NCBI GenBank assembly: GCA_024196135.1
Contig: JAMQCK010000236.1
Location: 1-35,103, forward strand
Direction: 5' to 3'
DNA from: Pleurotus ostreatus/Saccharomyces cerevisiae fusant
Taxonomy: Eukaryota; Opisthokonta
DNA length: 35,103 nucleotides
Shown here: piece after piece, positions 10,825-24,300 of the stretch
Numbering within the stretch: the stretch's first letter is position 1
How the letters are laid out: each line of letters opens with the position of its first letter
Made by a program: the position numbers and the translations under genes
Notes under the pieces: model-generated
Told to the model about the DNA's origin: nothing
Seen by the model: only the letters and a program-made list of their open reading frames with translations
Database searches by the model: none

Positions 10825-11920
10825 ATATACTATGCGCCGCGCCCGGGCGTCCTGTCGTTTCCTCTGCGTTCTTTTTTTCTTGGATATGTAAAACGTTTTG
10901 TGTCTTTATTGAGGAGTATATATCGATCCTGGCGACGCCTGTACCTACTGAGTTATAAGCTTGTAGTATAGGCAATGTTAAGTGTACTAATTCTTGGGGA
11001 CTCTCCCTGCGCGAGCGCTAGCCCGATGCACTCGAAGAAATCATACGGACCCGCTCTTCCTAGCCATTGGCTGAGTGGTCGACAGCGCCCTAGCTTACCT
11101 CGGTCCAGCTGGGAGCAGGTATTCCGAGCGCCCCACGAATATCGCTTCAGCCTCCGTGGGACTGCAGATGGCGTGCCTCGGCGCCCTCCAAGCGAGATGC
11201 CCTGGTGAGGGAACGGTGTGGAGGTGGCTACAACTTTGTTGCAGCAGGCGACCTCGCTGCACCGAGCCAACAGTGTCGGCCTCCGGAGCAGCAGTGTCGA
11301 TCGCTGCGCTAGTATCGTCGGCCAATGGACCGTCGCTCCGATAGGTAGACCGCTGAATGACATTTGATGAACAAATGATCTCCCCTCTCCTCCCCGTTGA
11401 TGTCGTTGTTTATCTACCACCCGCCATGTACGGCCCCGAGTAAAGCTCCCAGCGTCGCGTTGACCCGTGCCTCAACTTTGGCCTCGTCCTGCCTGGCTCT
11501 GGTTCGCTGAGGTACGGGTCCACGGATCGCAAACGAGCTCGCGAGATACGGCGCGCGTCTCACGACCAGAGCTGAGTTGGAACAAAACACGATGATGGAC
11601 GGAGAGAGCCATGAAGCTAGAAGAGACCTTCAGGAATGCGAACCGTTTCCAAAGTGCAGAAGATCTCTATACCAACATGTATTCGGTGCGAGAAAGGAGT
11701 ACATAACATTGCTATTCCACGAACCCATCTAATGCGTATATACGAGAAATGTAGTCATTGTATTTTAACAATGCACGACCTAGGGAGCAGCGAGCGACGT
11801 CGCTGCGCCATGGGTCGTGCACGTCGACGCCAGCCCAGCCGCGTCGAACCGTTGCGAGCCCAGATGATTCCTCGCCTCTCGGCAGACATTCGAAGATCCT
11901 ACCACCTCGCCTTCTCGTGC
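10825..11920. other. Convergent intergenic region, no gene supported
   Basis: It lies between the 3' ends of 7-TM copy 1 and the O-methyltransferase. A minus-strand open frame of 155 codons (10953-11420) and plus-strand frames at 10975-11344 overlap one another. None shows a family motif or a splice-consistent extension. I read them as chance frames. Confidence 0.45.
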
Positions 11921-13948
11921 TCACAGGCCCAGCTCGATAACAGACGTCTTCGCCCGCAGGGGCTTCACGCGCAGGATCCGGAGCCCGGCCGCGTCGACGA
12001 TGGAGCGCCACTCCGTCTGTTGCTCAGGTCAACACGCTACTCGACGTCCAATGCGACGACAAAACTCACCAAACTCCTCTCCCTCGCATTGAATGCGCCC
12101 ATCAGGTGCGTCCCTAGCGCGACGGGCATGTACGCGTACGCGCCAAAGTTCTTCGGGATGAAGGGCGGCGCGGTAATCGTCGTGTAGTCCGCCGCGCCTG
12201 CGAGGTCGTCGAGCTCGATGTGGCGGCCATCCGGATCGGATCCGCGCGAGACGATGGCGGGTGCGGCGACGTGGTCGATGACGAGGATCTTGGACGTCGG
12301 CTTCGCGCCCAGACTGATATTCTTGAGGATGGACACACAGTCCTTGTCGGACCAGTCGTGGCTGAGAAGAATTGTCAGCGGTCTCAATCATCACTCAAAG
12401 GAATCTACATAGAAAACGAGACTCACAGAATATACCTCAGCGTATAAACATCCGCCTGCACCGTCTGCGGCTTGAACAGGTCGGCGGGATGCGCTTGCAG
12501 CCGGCCGCTCTCGACGGCGGACGCGGCCTCGCGCTTGATGTTCTCGCGCGTGAGAGGGATGACCTCGGGGAGGTCTTGGACGATGAAGGAGGCGGAGGGG
12601 AGGCTGGGGAGTGTGTAAGCATCCTCGCGCGCGATGCAGTATAAACTAGATCAAGGAAGATACCCACATTTCCGACAGCCCGATAGACAGGTATCCCTGA
12701 CCACCCGCGCAATCGACGAAGGTCGACGCCTTGAGGGAACGCCACGGGTAGTCGTGCAGCAGCGTCTTTTCGTATACGCTTCCGAGGGTCTGCGAGGGGG
12801 TGTAAGCACGACGTGGGAAGGGGTATGACAATGATTATGCTAAGTCGACGAAACGACTTAAACAACCAACAACCCTCACCTTCACCGACGTCGCCCACTG
12901 CCTCAGCTCCGCCGGGTTCTCCTTGTTGTACTCGAAGATCGACAGGTCGGTGTTGTGGCCCAGCTGGAACGCGGTGTGCGTGATGCTCGTGGAGTGCTTC
13001 CAGTGCGGGTGCGTGACCATGTCGAGGAGCGAGCCGGCGACCTTGGATTTGCCCTTCGTCCTTGGAGGCGGTTAGCATGGGCGCATGGGGAAAGGGCGGG
13101 GAGAGGTAAGGTGAGCGGGGGCATAAATAAAATTGGGAAGTGAGAAGGTAGAGCGGAGAGAACGAAGGAGCGGGATGGGGAAAGGGAAGGTAGAGCGGAG
13201 GGAATAAGCAGGCGAAGCACCGATGAATGATGAACAGATGGAAGCACAAGCTTAGCGCTCGTTGTAGAAGAAGACTTAGCGCCCAAAGAAGCATATGGAA
13301 CTAGCGCCCAAAGTAGATGAAAAGATCAACGTACATGGCCCATTGGCGCCCGCTCTCACCGGGGCGCAAGGTGAGGGTAGAGCGATTGGCGCAGTAGACG
13401 TCTTCGGAGACTTCGCGCACCCATCCTTGGACGGATAGATGTCGGAGGACGGCCCGGACCTTGTGCGAATGCAAGTCAAGGTCACCAGCAATCTGCTCGA
13501 GAGACGCGCCACGCGGGCTCGCGAGGATGATGTCGACAATGCCGGTGCGAATGAAGATATCGAGACAGGCAGCGTCGTAGGGCGCGAGCGATTGTTCAAC
13601 GACCTTCTCGTAAGGAACTTGAAGGAGATACTTGAGCTGGCCCTACGAAGCAAGTCAGCAAGTAGACATAGACCAAGTGGCCGCGCGCCATACAATGCTG
13701 GCTGAATCTCATGTCAGAGAAATGACCTCGGACGATAGCACAATACATTACTCACCGAGTGCCAGGCGCCTAGCTTCGAATAGGCGTGGGGAAACCAGGA
13801 TGTTAGGGTCGTCCAGGGGATGGGGGGTAGTCGCCGTCGATGACAGCTCCGGGAGGTCGCCAAGCCTTATCTCCTCCTTGATAGCGTCGATCGCATCGTT
13901 GAATGTCTGCTGGAGGCTCGAGAGCTCGTTGATGTCTAGCCCGGGCAT
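11921..13948 (-). CDS. SAM-dependent O-methyltransferase (8 exons, one of 8 nt)
   Basis: Exons, 5' to 3': 13948-13756, 13701-13694, 13642-13335, 13060-12880, 12789-12668, 12603-12427, 12361-12070, 12016-11921; 458 aa. The N-terminal dimerisation/winged-helix part is recognisable by SPRLFEARRLALASIGQLKY, AACLDIFIRTGIVDI and KVRAVLRHLSVQGWV. The SAM motif I is STFVDCAGGQGYLSIGL (Asp256, Gly259-Gly262; Cys replaces the usual Val/Gly after Asp). FIVQDLPEV is the next strand. LHDWSD gives the catalytic His331. AGLRILRVKPLRAKTSVIEL closes the fold. It should methylate a hydroxyl group of a small aromatic or secondary metabolite in the cytosol. It is divergent from ALDH copy 1 across a 1.16 kb shared promoter region. 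The 8-nt exon 2 (CCAGCATT) restores both frame and the family consensus ALASIGQLK. Intron 3 is unusually long (274 nt). Confidence 0.9.
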
Positions 13949-14005
13949 CTTTACGGAGAAGGTGGAGGCGGTGGTGGATAGTTCCGCCGTACATGTTCGT
14001 GTAGG

Positions 14006-14013
14006 CTTTTATA
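14006..14013 (-). promoter_or_regulatory. TATA box of the O-methyltransferase gene
   Basis: The minus strand reads TATAAAAG about 60 nt upstream of the start codon at 13948. It is a canonical TATA box at a plausible distance. Confidence 0.6.
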
Positions 14014-15024
14014 CCGCATGCGGGCCCCTCCTCTCTGCGATTACCTCCAGGCGACGTACAGCAGCGTATTTTACCCACATCAGAACATCAGCTGGAGCGC
14101 GCGGTCGAGAAGAACCGGGCACGCCTGGGGAATGCAATGTTGGCGCGTGCGGTGAGCGGCTCGCCTGGGTTGGACGGTCGGGTCACACGTCCATTGAAAT
14201 CGGTTATTGTCCGATGACCTTTGGGTACTATCGGACAGTCGGAGGAAGTACAAGCGGTCCCGTAAGGACCGGCGCACAGTAAATTCAAGGGAGCGCGCGT
14301 GGTGATTCAGAGTCTAACTGCGCCCAATGTTTTGGCCGACGCCTCGGTGGTATGTCTGAGCATATGAGGACCATCAGCAGTGTCAAGTTCAAACAGTTGC
14401 GACATAGCGGAGCTAGGCGTCCAGCGCAAGTACCATGATGAAGGTTTGGGTCAACAGGCATTTCCGCATTTGGAAGGAGGGCGCATCATCTGCGGCAAAG
14501 CTGCGCAAACAGAGCTCAATTGAGTCGAACCATCACCGCATCACGTACTTGCCCTCATCCTCGTCTTCGCCGCATCTTTGCGCTGCGCGTTTGCGTTAAC
14601 TCCTGGGAATATAGGATGATCTGACTAGCCATATTCTCCGAAGACCTCGCCCTCTAGCCCTTCTTACCACGGCAGAGGTGATTGACAATGGAAGATTCGC
14701 AACTATGTACTATGTCTTGCGCGCGCATCAGACATACATCAGTCGGCTCTCCCTGCGGCGCCCTGCGTACGCGCGGTCTGTATCAGAGAAGACGCGAAAG
14801 GGGGGTGCGTAGTGAGACGGATTGATCTTCCCAAGGCCGCTGAACTGATCATCGACTTTGTTAGGTGGCCGCACGCTGGATCCCGCGCCTTTGAATTGGA
14901 TCCTGTGGGATGCGCTCTCGTTATGCGGGCCTTATCCTGGTCCATGTGATCGTGTCAGCTTTCGGGCGTCAAATGATCATGATACTCTTGCTCAGCGCTA
15001 GCCCCCCTCGCGACGTCGCGGACG

Positions 15025-15032
15025 TATAAGTA
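15025..15032 (+). promoter_or_regulatory. Putative TATA box of ALDH copy 1
   Basis: TATAAGTA lies 74 nt before the start codon at 15106. The same octamer lies upstream of ALDH copy 2 (25907-25914). Confidence 0.5.
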
Positions 15033-15105
15033 CAAGGCGCTGCGTCTGACGGCGCTCATCGTGCGATCTGCACTCCTCTTCCACTAAGTCGCCAAAACGT
15101 CCAGC

Positions 15106-17214
<2,109 letters not shown>

Positions 17215-18049
17215 AATGAGGGTGTTTGTTTTGCGATGAGTTCACTGTTCGGCGATGAGTTTCTCGTCTCGATGGCTGTTGGAGTGTTCATCGTGGAATG
17301 ACTGTTATGTTGATGTTGTACCGCTGACGGATCTCTGTGCTCTACTATACCCGTTGTAACGATTCGGAGCTAGAGAAAATGAAATGGAATGTAACCTCTT
17401 TTCGTTCTGCTAGCATTTGCGTCCTGCGGAGAACCTCACAATCGGCCTATGAGTCGCTCGTAAAGTTGTCCCTTCAAGTGGCTCGAGAGGACGCGACGTG
17501 GGACGAAGCTGGTGTCAGAGAGTCTGTCCGAAGCGAGATGAAAAGCCGAGGTAGGCGGGGCCTGAGATCGAAGGCCCTGAAAGGTCAAGATAGGCGAGGG
17601 CTGGTCGAGCGATATAGGCGAGGGCCCTGAAGAAAATGGTAGTCGAGGGAGGCGAACTGAGCTCAGTAGTGCGATTCATAAAGAATATGGGCTTGAGGGC
17701 CAAGATACGCAGGTGAAGAAAGGAAAGGAAAGGAAATCGGTTATACGGGCGAGGTCCCTGTCGCGGTCAAGATTCGCATTCAGGCGGCATACAACAGCCC
17801 TTGAGGTAGGAAGAACGAAAGCTCTACTTGCATTCCACAGATGAAGCCACAGATGAATAGTCTACGCACTTGTATGCGGATGGTACAGATGCTGATAGCT
17901 GATATGAAGAAAAGAGGGGATACATAATGAACGAAGGGATACATAAAATGAACTGGTCGATCTAGGAAATGAACAACTTGAAGAGGACGAGCGAACAAAG
18001 GGATGCAATGAGTATAGTGTGTCTTTACCAAATTTTCAAGCCGGGTCGT
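17215..18049. other. Convergent intergenic region with degenerate repeats
   Basis: It lies between the 3' ends of ALDH copy 1 and the IDO-like gene. No gene supported. From about 17540 to 17660 the plus strand has loosely repeated units built on AGGCG(A)GGG and GAGGGCC(C)TGA (for example AGATAGGCGAGGGCTGG and GATATAGGCGAGGGCCCTGA). I read this as a decayed minisatellite. Confidence 0.5.
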
Positions 18050-20025
18050 CTACCGCGTCTCCGCCAACCTCTGCGCCAACTGCGCCTTCAAGTGCTCCAC
18101 CATCGCGTCCTCCTCCGGCGCAAGGCCCTCTTCCGACCGTCCCTTGTCATATCCATCGAGGATTTGGTCATCGACAACGGATTTGCCTGCCGTCATTTTC
18201 TTCCGCTCGGGGCGCGCGACGCCCTCGTAGGGCACCATGCGGCGCATATGGCCCATGCGCCAGATCTGGCGGAGGGTGTTAGTTGAGGTCTTGGCTATGA
18301 TGTCGTATGGGGATAGGGAAGGAGTTGACGAGAGGAGGACGAGGGGGCAAGGAGGGCGAGGAATAGAAAAAGAGACGAAAGACTACGATGAGCGCGAGGG
18401 AAGATTCGACTACTCACCCTCAACTGCGCCACCATCTTCTCCAACGCGTCCACGACCTCCCCCTCTCCCCTCTCCCTCGCCACCCTACGGATATCAAAGT
18501 CCCGCAAATAATTCAACCATCTCCGCTGAGCGAGGGGTAAATGTATGGCCTCCACCTCCTCGCTCGGGAAAGGCTTGATCCCGAGGAACGAATCCAGGAC
18601 GCGTATAACAAGCGAAAGACCGCCCGAGACGCCGTCGATGCCATCAAGCGTCCACCCGTGGAAGCCCTGGCAGTACGCCATCCACAGCGGCGTCGAGAGG
18701 TTCTCGTCCTTGAGGTTGTCGTAGAAGAAGCGGAGGACGGACCGGAGGAGGGTGTGCGCGAGGGCGAGGGCGTGGAGGGTGCCGGGGATGTCTGGTTGGG
18801 TAGAAGTGTTGGTGGGTGAGAGACGGGCGATGGCGAGCGCCATGAGGCGGTACATGGGGAGGGCCTGTGCGCGCAGACGTTAGTGTAAGCAGCAGAGGGG
18901 AGTGGGAGGGTGACAAGGAGGGATGGACAAGCGGCCGACAACTAAGGCAAATATGCAACAACAACAACGCCCAACCAGACAAATAATCATAAACAATCAT
19001 TCAACCCACACACTCACCTTCTCTTCCATCTCGTAAAACATCCGCGAGTTCCACTGCTCGGTGCGCAGGTGCACGCCCGGCAGCGCGACGTTGATCGCGT
19101 AGCGGAGGTGAAGGGGAGCGTCTTGTGCCTGTTTTCCACCTGTGTAATGTCAGTTCCCTGTCATCGAAATCGAACACATCCGTGTACCCACCTTCAGTTA
19201 CTAGTGTACACTGACCGCTTGTCGTATCCACATTCGCATACACATTGCTCGTCAAATTGCCCCCCGGGCTCGTAACCCCGAGCCGCTTCTGCAGTACCTT
19301 CCACGGCACGTCGAGCTCCCTGGGAAACTCAAGCGTGGGCTCGTTCTGTGCCTCCCGGACGATGGGGACGATGCCCCAGCTGTGGGAGGGGGTTAGTGAC
19401 AATTGGCGCACGCAAGGAAGCGAGTGCTTCGCACCGATACGCGTGCCGGAGGAAGCCAATGCAAGCGAAGAAGCCCATCCAGGCGGGTGCGGAGAACTCC
19501 TCGTCACCCTCCGCCTTCTCATGACCCTCCACCTTGAGCACGGCTTCGACGTCAGGCAGGTCAATCCTCTCCTCCAACAGCCCCCTCAACCGCTCCCGAA
19601 ATGCATCGATCGTCTTCCGATTCTCCGCGTCGTCGAGGCAGGACTCGGCGACGGTCATGAAAGGGGCAACTTCGTGATAGATGGACTCGTAGGCGCGGAG
19701 GGGGGCGGGCCAAGTGGGGGCGTAGGTGGCGCGAGGGGGCCAGCTGAGTGGGTGGGTTGGAGTGGATGTAGGGTGAGAAGGACCGAAGGACCACAATAAA
19801 TGTAGAGAGAGCAACGTACTGTCCCGCGCCGCCGACATCGATGAGCTCTCGGAGGCGGTCGATGACCGGGTGGTCGTACTTCGCGAGGATGGCCTCGACG
19901 TTGTCGGCGGTGAGGACTTCTTCCTCTGCATCTTGTCGCGAAGCCTTGCCTTCTGCTCGGCGCGAAACCGACGTCTCCCCAGTCGCCGGCTGAGCCCAAA
20001 TAAACGAAGAGAGGTAGGACAGCAT
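18050..20025 (-). CDS. Indoleamine 2,3-dioxygenase-superfamily-like protein (6 exons)
   Basis: Exons, 5' to 3': 20025-19820, 19743-19435, 19379-19216, 19139-19018, 18864-18418, 18265-18050; 487 aa, all phases consistent. The protein is mostly helical with no signal peptide. I assign it to the IDO/PrnB-like superfamily because residues 345-363 (GVSGGLSLVIRVLDSFLGI) resemble the IDO segment with the Ser-Ala-Gly-Gln-Ser turn and its LLGI end. Residues 376-384 (LPLAQRRWL) align with the segment carrying the proximal heme ligand in IDO. The next helix pair (VVDALEKMVAQLRIWRMGHM) matches the IDO C-terminal helices in spacing. Family enzymes open the indole ring of tryptophan using heme and O2. Here the ligand position is Gln380; His375 and His422 are nearby. 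Catalysis is therefore uncertain. Other conserved-looking parts are APAWMGFFACIGFLRHAYRW and LPGVHLRTEQWNSRMFYEM. A ~70-residue Lys/Glu-rich tail extends beyond the IDO fold. It is divergent from the carrier at 21303. Exon structure is firm; the family call is moderate and from memory. Confidence 0.65.
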
Positions 20026-21302
20026 CGTGGTCCGGCGGTTAGAAGAGCGTAGCAGGCGCCCGTCGACGAGGGTATATGGGCAAGTACGAGATCGCACAGG
20101 TCAAGAACGAGATCACGCAGCGAGGCGCCGGTATAGAGTCAGAGCCCTGGAAGGCGGTATGAGATACCAGGCGCCGCAGCCCAAGTTCCGAGCGTCAATG
20201 GTGCGTGGGTTGTGCGTGGGTGCGTGCGCGGCTCGCCAAAACCCCTGAACATTGCTCGAGAGCTCATTCCGCCGTTCGGCTCGCCCGGACCCGAGACGCG
20301 CTCGCCCCTTCTCTAGCTCGCATCTTCTTGCATCAGACGGTGCATGTGGAGCCGCAGCGAGCGATTTGGGGCTTTCCCTGTCCATGATGGACACAAACTC
20401 GCCATGATGGCTCATGGTAGCGGACGTACAGGATCGGGAGCGGCGCAGGGCGCCCGGTCCCCGACTCTCAGAGTCTCACGCTCGGATAATTCCGAGTATG
20501 CACGTGACGAAGTTCAACTTTCCGAGACCTCACTGCGCACAATTACCATACGCACTCGTGGCTTCACCAAATAAGAATGTTTTCTCGGGAGCCATCAAAG
20601 CAAATGGTGCATGGCTCGATTGCGACCGGACAAATCCTCCTCTCTCCTAACGTCGAGAGTCGGGGACCCTCTGGGACCCTGGGTAAAGGGAACAGCGCGC
20701 CACGTGCAGCTTCAATTGATGGCATTTTGTCTCCATTGATGGCACGCGAGCCGGAGCCTTTTCTGAATTGCTCCCATTCACTCTCGTGCAGATCGCGTTG
20801 ATTGTCCGTCGTATGTCGTTCCGTTGTCCGCGCATTTCTCCATCACTCCGCATCGTCGCTCAAAATACATCGCCGTAAACCTTCACCTGAATTGCCAGCT
20901 CCGAGCCGCCGCCGGGCAAACCTAGGTCGAACCGTGAACTGCGTCGGCCGCAGGGGATGGACACAGCGAGACCGCATCTCCCGCGCATCACCGCGAGCCT
21001 CCCTCATACCGCGTATGAGGACCCCCTCGCACATGAAGAAGCAGCAAGCATCAAGATGGCTAGGATCCGGTTCTTTTACTTGCGTTCGACGCAGAAGCGT
21101 GCCTGCGTAAGCGGTGGAATGCATGCACCCGGTTCTCGAAGGCTATCGGTCTGACCCGCTGTGAATGCGATACGAGGGTGAAAGGTTGCCTTCGACGTCG
21201 ACTTGCTGTGCTGAGCTCTCGTTTCGCATCACTCTTCCTCGGCCTTGCTACCTGAGTAGATCTGCACGACACGTTCATTCTTGTCTTGCTTAAGGGACCA
21301 CT
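20026..21302. other. Divergent promoter region, IDO-like / monocarboxylate-type carrier
   Basis: 1.28 kb with no supportable gene; short open frames on both strands overlap each other. Two small direct repeats occur (CCATGATGG at about 20383 and 20402; ATTGATGGCA at about 20715 and 20736). The arrangement allows co-regulation of the two divergent genes. Confidence 0.45.
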
Positions 21303-24300
21303 ATGAGCGGACCCGCGTACAACTTGGAAAAGACGCTGGAGACCCCGATGACACCAGCCTTCGATGTGAAGGCGATCGCACACTCGACGGCGATGTCGCA
21401 CAACGTAGAGGCCAGCTCGCACTCCAAGGACACCATCTCGCACTCGCAAGACTCGGACCCCGAGAAACGCGCCTCCGCCAACGAACTTGTGCTACGAGGG
21501 GACGGCCTCGAGCGTCGTGGATTAGACGACGCTCTCGGGGTTCAAGATGACGGCGCCTTCCCGCGCGGAAAGTGGAAAGCTTGGTCGACGGGTGCGTACG
21601 ATGCCTGTCTCCCATCTCTAGTACCCCGATCACTACTTAAGCGCCCAAGCCCTCATCCTATCTGCTATCCAATACTAATCCATCCCCCAGTCATCGGCGC
21701 CTTCCTCATCCAATTTTACGTCGTCGGGATTGTACGTAGGCCTCCGCTATCCCTCCCTCCCACTCCTCCCTTATACCCCCTCCCGCTTAGCCCACCCCTT
21801 TGCCTTCCCCATCTTTCTATCCCTACCACCATCACACCCTTTTCAACACAATGTCCTCTAATATCATTGACACAATATCCTCCGATATAATAGAAACTAA
21901 CCCAACTAACCCCCCAGCTCACCGGCTTCGGCGTCTTCCAAGAGTACTACACCACCGCGTGGCTGCCCGGGTACACGACCTCCGACATCAGCTGGATCGG
22001 CGGCGTGCAGTATCTGTTTGAGCTCGGTCTGGGGCCGGTGGCGGGGAGGTTGTGAGTGTTTTTGGGTTTTGAGGAGATTGGGAGGCGTGTGATGAGGGTA
22101 TGGCGGGGGAAGGGGAGGTGGAAGTGAAGGGGCGAAGGGAGAAGGAGTGTTGAGCCAAAGGACGGGCGAGGGAACGGAGGGGGGCTGTGTAGGAATCGAG
22201 GGGAGGGGAAGGCTGGGAGGGGCGCATAGTTGCGCAGTGGCTGAATGAGCGCGTCGGATCTGGCCTCCAGCGCGTCGGATTTGGCCTCGAGCGTGTCGGG
22301 TCTGGCCGCGCGCGCCCGGCTTCCGCGATCACCAGACTAAACTTCCCCCACCCCAGATACGACGCCGGCTACGGACGCCTGTCGACGCTGCTGGGCTCCT
22401 TCATCTCGATGTTTAGGTGAGTCTTGGTCTAGTGCGAGCCTCGAGTCTTCGTCTGGTGCAAGTCCCGAGTCTTCGCCTTGTACGAGCTTTGAGTCTCCGT
22501 CTTGTGCGAGCCTCTCGGTATGCAGAGTCATATGGGGAGGCGTCATCTATTGCCACAAAAGGACGACCTCTGACCACCTCGCACCCCCAGCTTCTTCATG
22601 CTCTCCCTCGTCAAGCCGAACCAGTACTACCAGGTCTGCCTCAGGCCCTTTTTCTTTCATGAACACTACTGACGGCTCGCAGGTCTTCCTCGTCCAGGGC
22701 GTCGGCATGGGCCTCGGCCTCATGTTCGTCTTCGGCACGACCATGACAATGGTGTCGCAGCACTTTCGGGGGCAGAGGGCGCTGGCGATGGTGAGTCAAG
22801 CTCCTTCAGCCCTTTAAACTCGGGTAGCCAACCAAGCACACAGGGAATCGTCGCTGCCAGCGCACCGCTCGGGTCGATCATGTATACGAGTGCGTAGCCC
22901 TTTTTGTCTCCCTGCCTCTCTTCTCGTCGCCGTTCCGCACCCGCCCCTTCCCCCCACTCATTATATAAGATACTCACGCTCCCCCCAGTCCTCCTCAACC
23001 ACCTCTTCCACGGGCCCGTCGGCTTCGCGTGGGGCATGCGCTACGTCGCGTTCGCCACGCTCGGGTGCTTTGTGGTGGGGAATGCGATGTTGTATAGTCC
23101 GATGAAGGAGGGGAAGGGGAGGCGTGGTGCGTTGCGGGGGTTGAAGCGCGTGCGCAAGACCGACGTATCGGTCGCCAAAGAGGCCAGTGGCGCGGAGGCC
23201 GACCCAGAGAAGAACGATGGCACGTCTACACCGAAGACCGACGGCACCGCCACACCGAAGAGCGACTCCAAGAAGGCGCCCTCCGCTGACGACCAAACCT
23301 CGCCAGCTCAGAACGCGCCGCCGCCGACCGTCGAAGCCCCCCTCTGGGACCTGCCCTTCGTTCTGGTCATGATCAGCGCGCTGCTGTGGTCGCTGGGCGC
23401 GACGCCACCGAATTTCTATATGCAGGTGGGTGGCAAGTTGCGTGCTATCCCTTTTCCGTCTCTATTCAGTGCATCCCTTTCCCTTCCCTCACCCTCCTCG
23501 TCTCCCGCCCTCTACCCCCTCCAAGCCTCTCTCTCCCTTCTCCCTCACTGCCTCCCATCCTCGTACGAGCAATCACTAACCCCCATCCCAGCTCTACGCC
23601 GAACTCCACGGCGTCAACGAGCAACTCTGCTTCTACTCCTTTGCCATCCTCAGCTTCGCGAGCATCTTCGGCAGGATCGTGCCTGGGTGGATGGCGGATA
23701 GATGGGGCGCGGCGGAGGTGTTTGTGCCGAGTTTGGGGGTGGTGGGTGAGTGCGAGTTTCTTTTCTCTGTCATTTATTGTGCGGGATTTGCGTATGAAGC
23801 TAGCTGCGAGGAGGCGAGCGCCAGGGGGGCAGTACGAGGGGATGGGGGAGGGCTGCGAGTGAGAGGTTGAGATTGGGAGAGGTGTAGTATGGAGGTGAAA
23901 TGGCAAGTCGCTAACGCTGCTCACCAGGCCTCATCAGCTTCGCCATGTTCGGTTGCGGGCATCCGGCGGGATTGGTCATCTTCGCGCTGATGTGAGTTAT
24001 ATTCTCTTTCTCCATATTATTGTACAAGTCAGTGCTGAAGCCGAGCATAGCTTCGGCTACTTCTTCGGCACCGTGATCGCGATGTACATGCCCATGGTCG
24101 CTTCCATGACGCCCGAGGGGGCGGGGATGGGGTGAGTAGTTTTTTGGCTCTCTCGTCTCTGTCTTTCCCTTCCCCTCCTTCCCTTCGTCCATTGACGCAT
24201 GCCCCCTCCTTTCCACTCGCACTGCCCTCTGTTGCCTTGCTCTCCTCTGTCGCCACGACCCGGACGCGTCCACGCACGCTTACTGACCTTTGCTCCCCCA

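Larger units (their letters stand above)
13949..15105. other. Divergent promoter region, O-methyltransferase / ALDH copy 1
   Basis: 1.16 kb with no supportable gene. It contains a TATA box for each flanking gene (14006-14013 minus, 15025-15032 plus), which allows shared upstream regulation. Confidence 0.5.

Noticed and set aside
10953..11420. 155-codon minus-strand open frame
   Set aside because: No motif, no splice-consistent extension, overlapping open frames on the other strand, high GC; most likely chance.
12437..13294. 285-codon minus-strand open frame
   Set aside because: It runs through two introns and in the wrong frame relative to the O-methyltransferase exons, whose frame is fixed by family motifs.
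22337..22546. Minus-strand frame with an octapeptide repeat (LVQGEDSG, LAPDEDSR, LALDQDSP)
   Set aside because: It is the antisense reading of a 24-bp intronic minisatellite inside the MCT-type carrier gene; the period being a multiple of three creates the apparent protein repeat.
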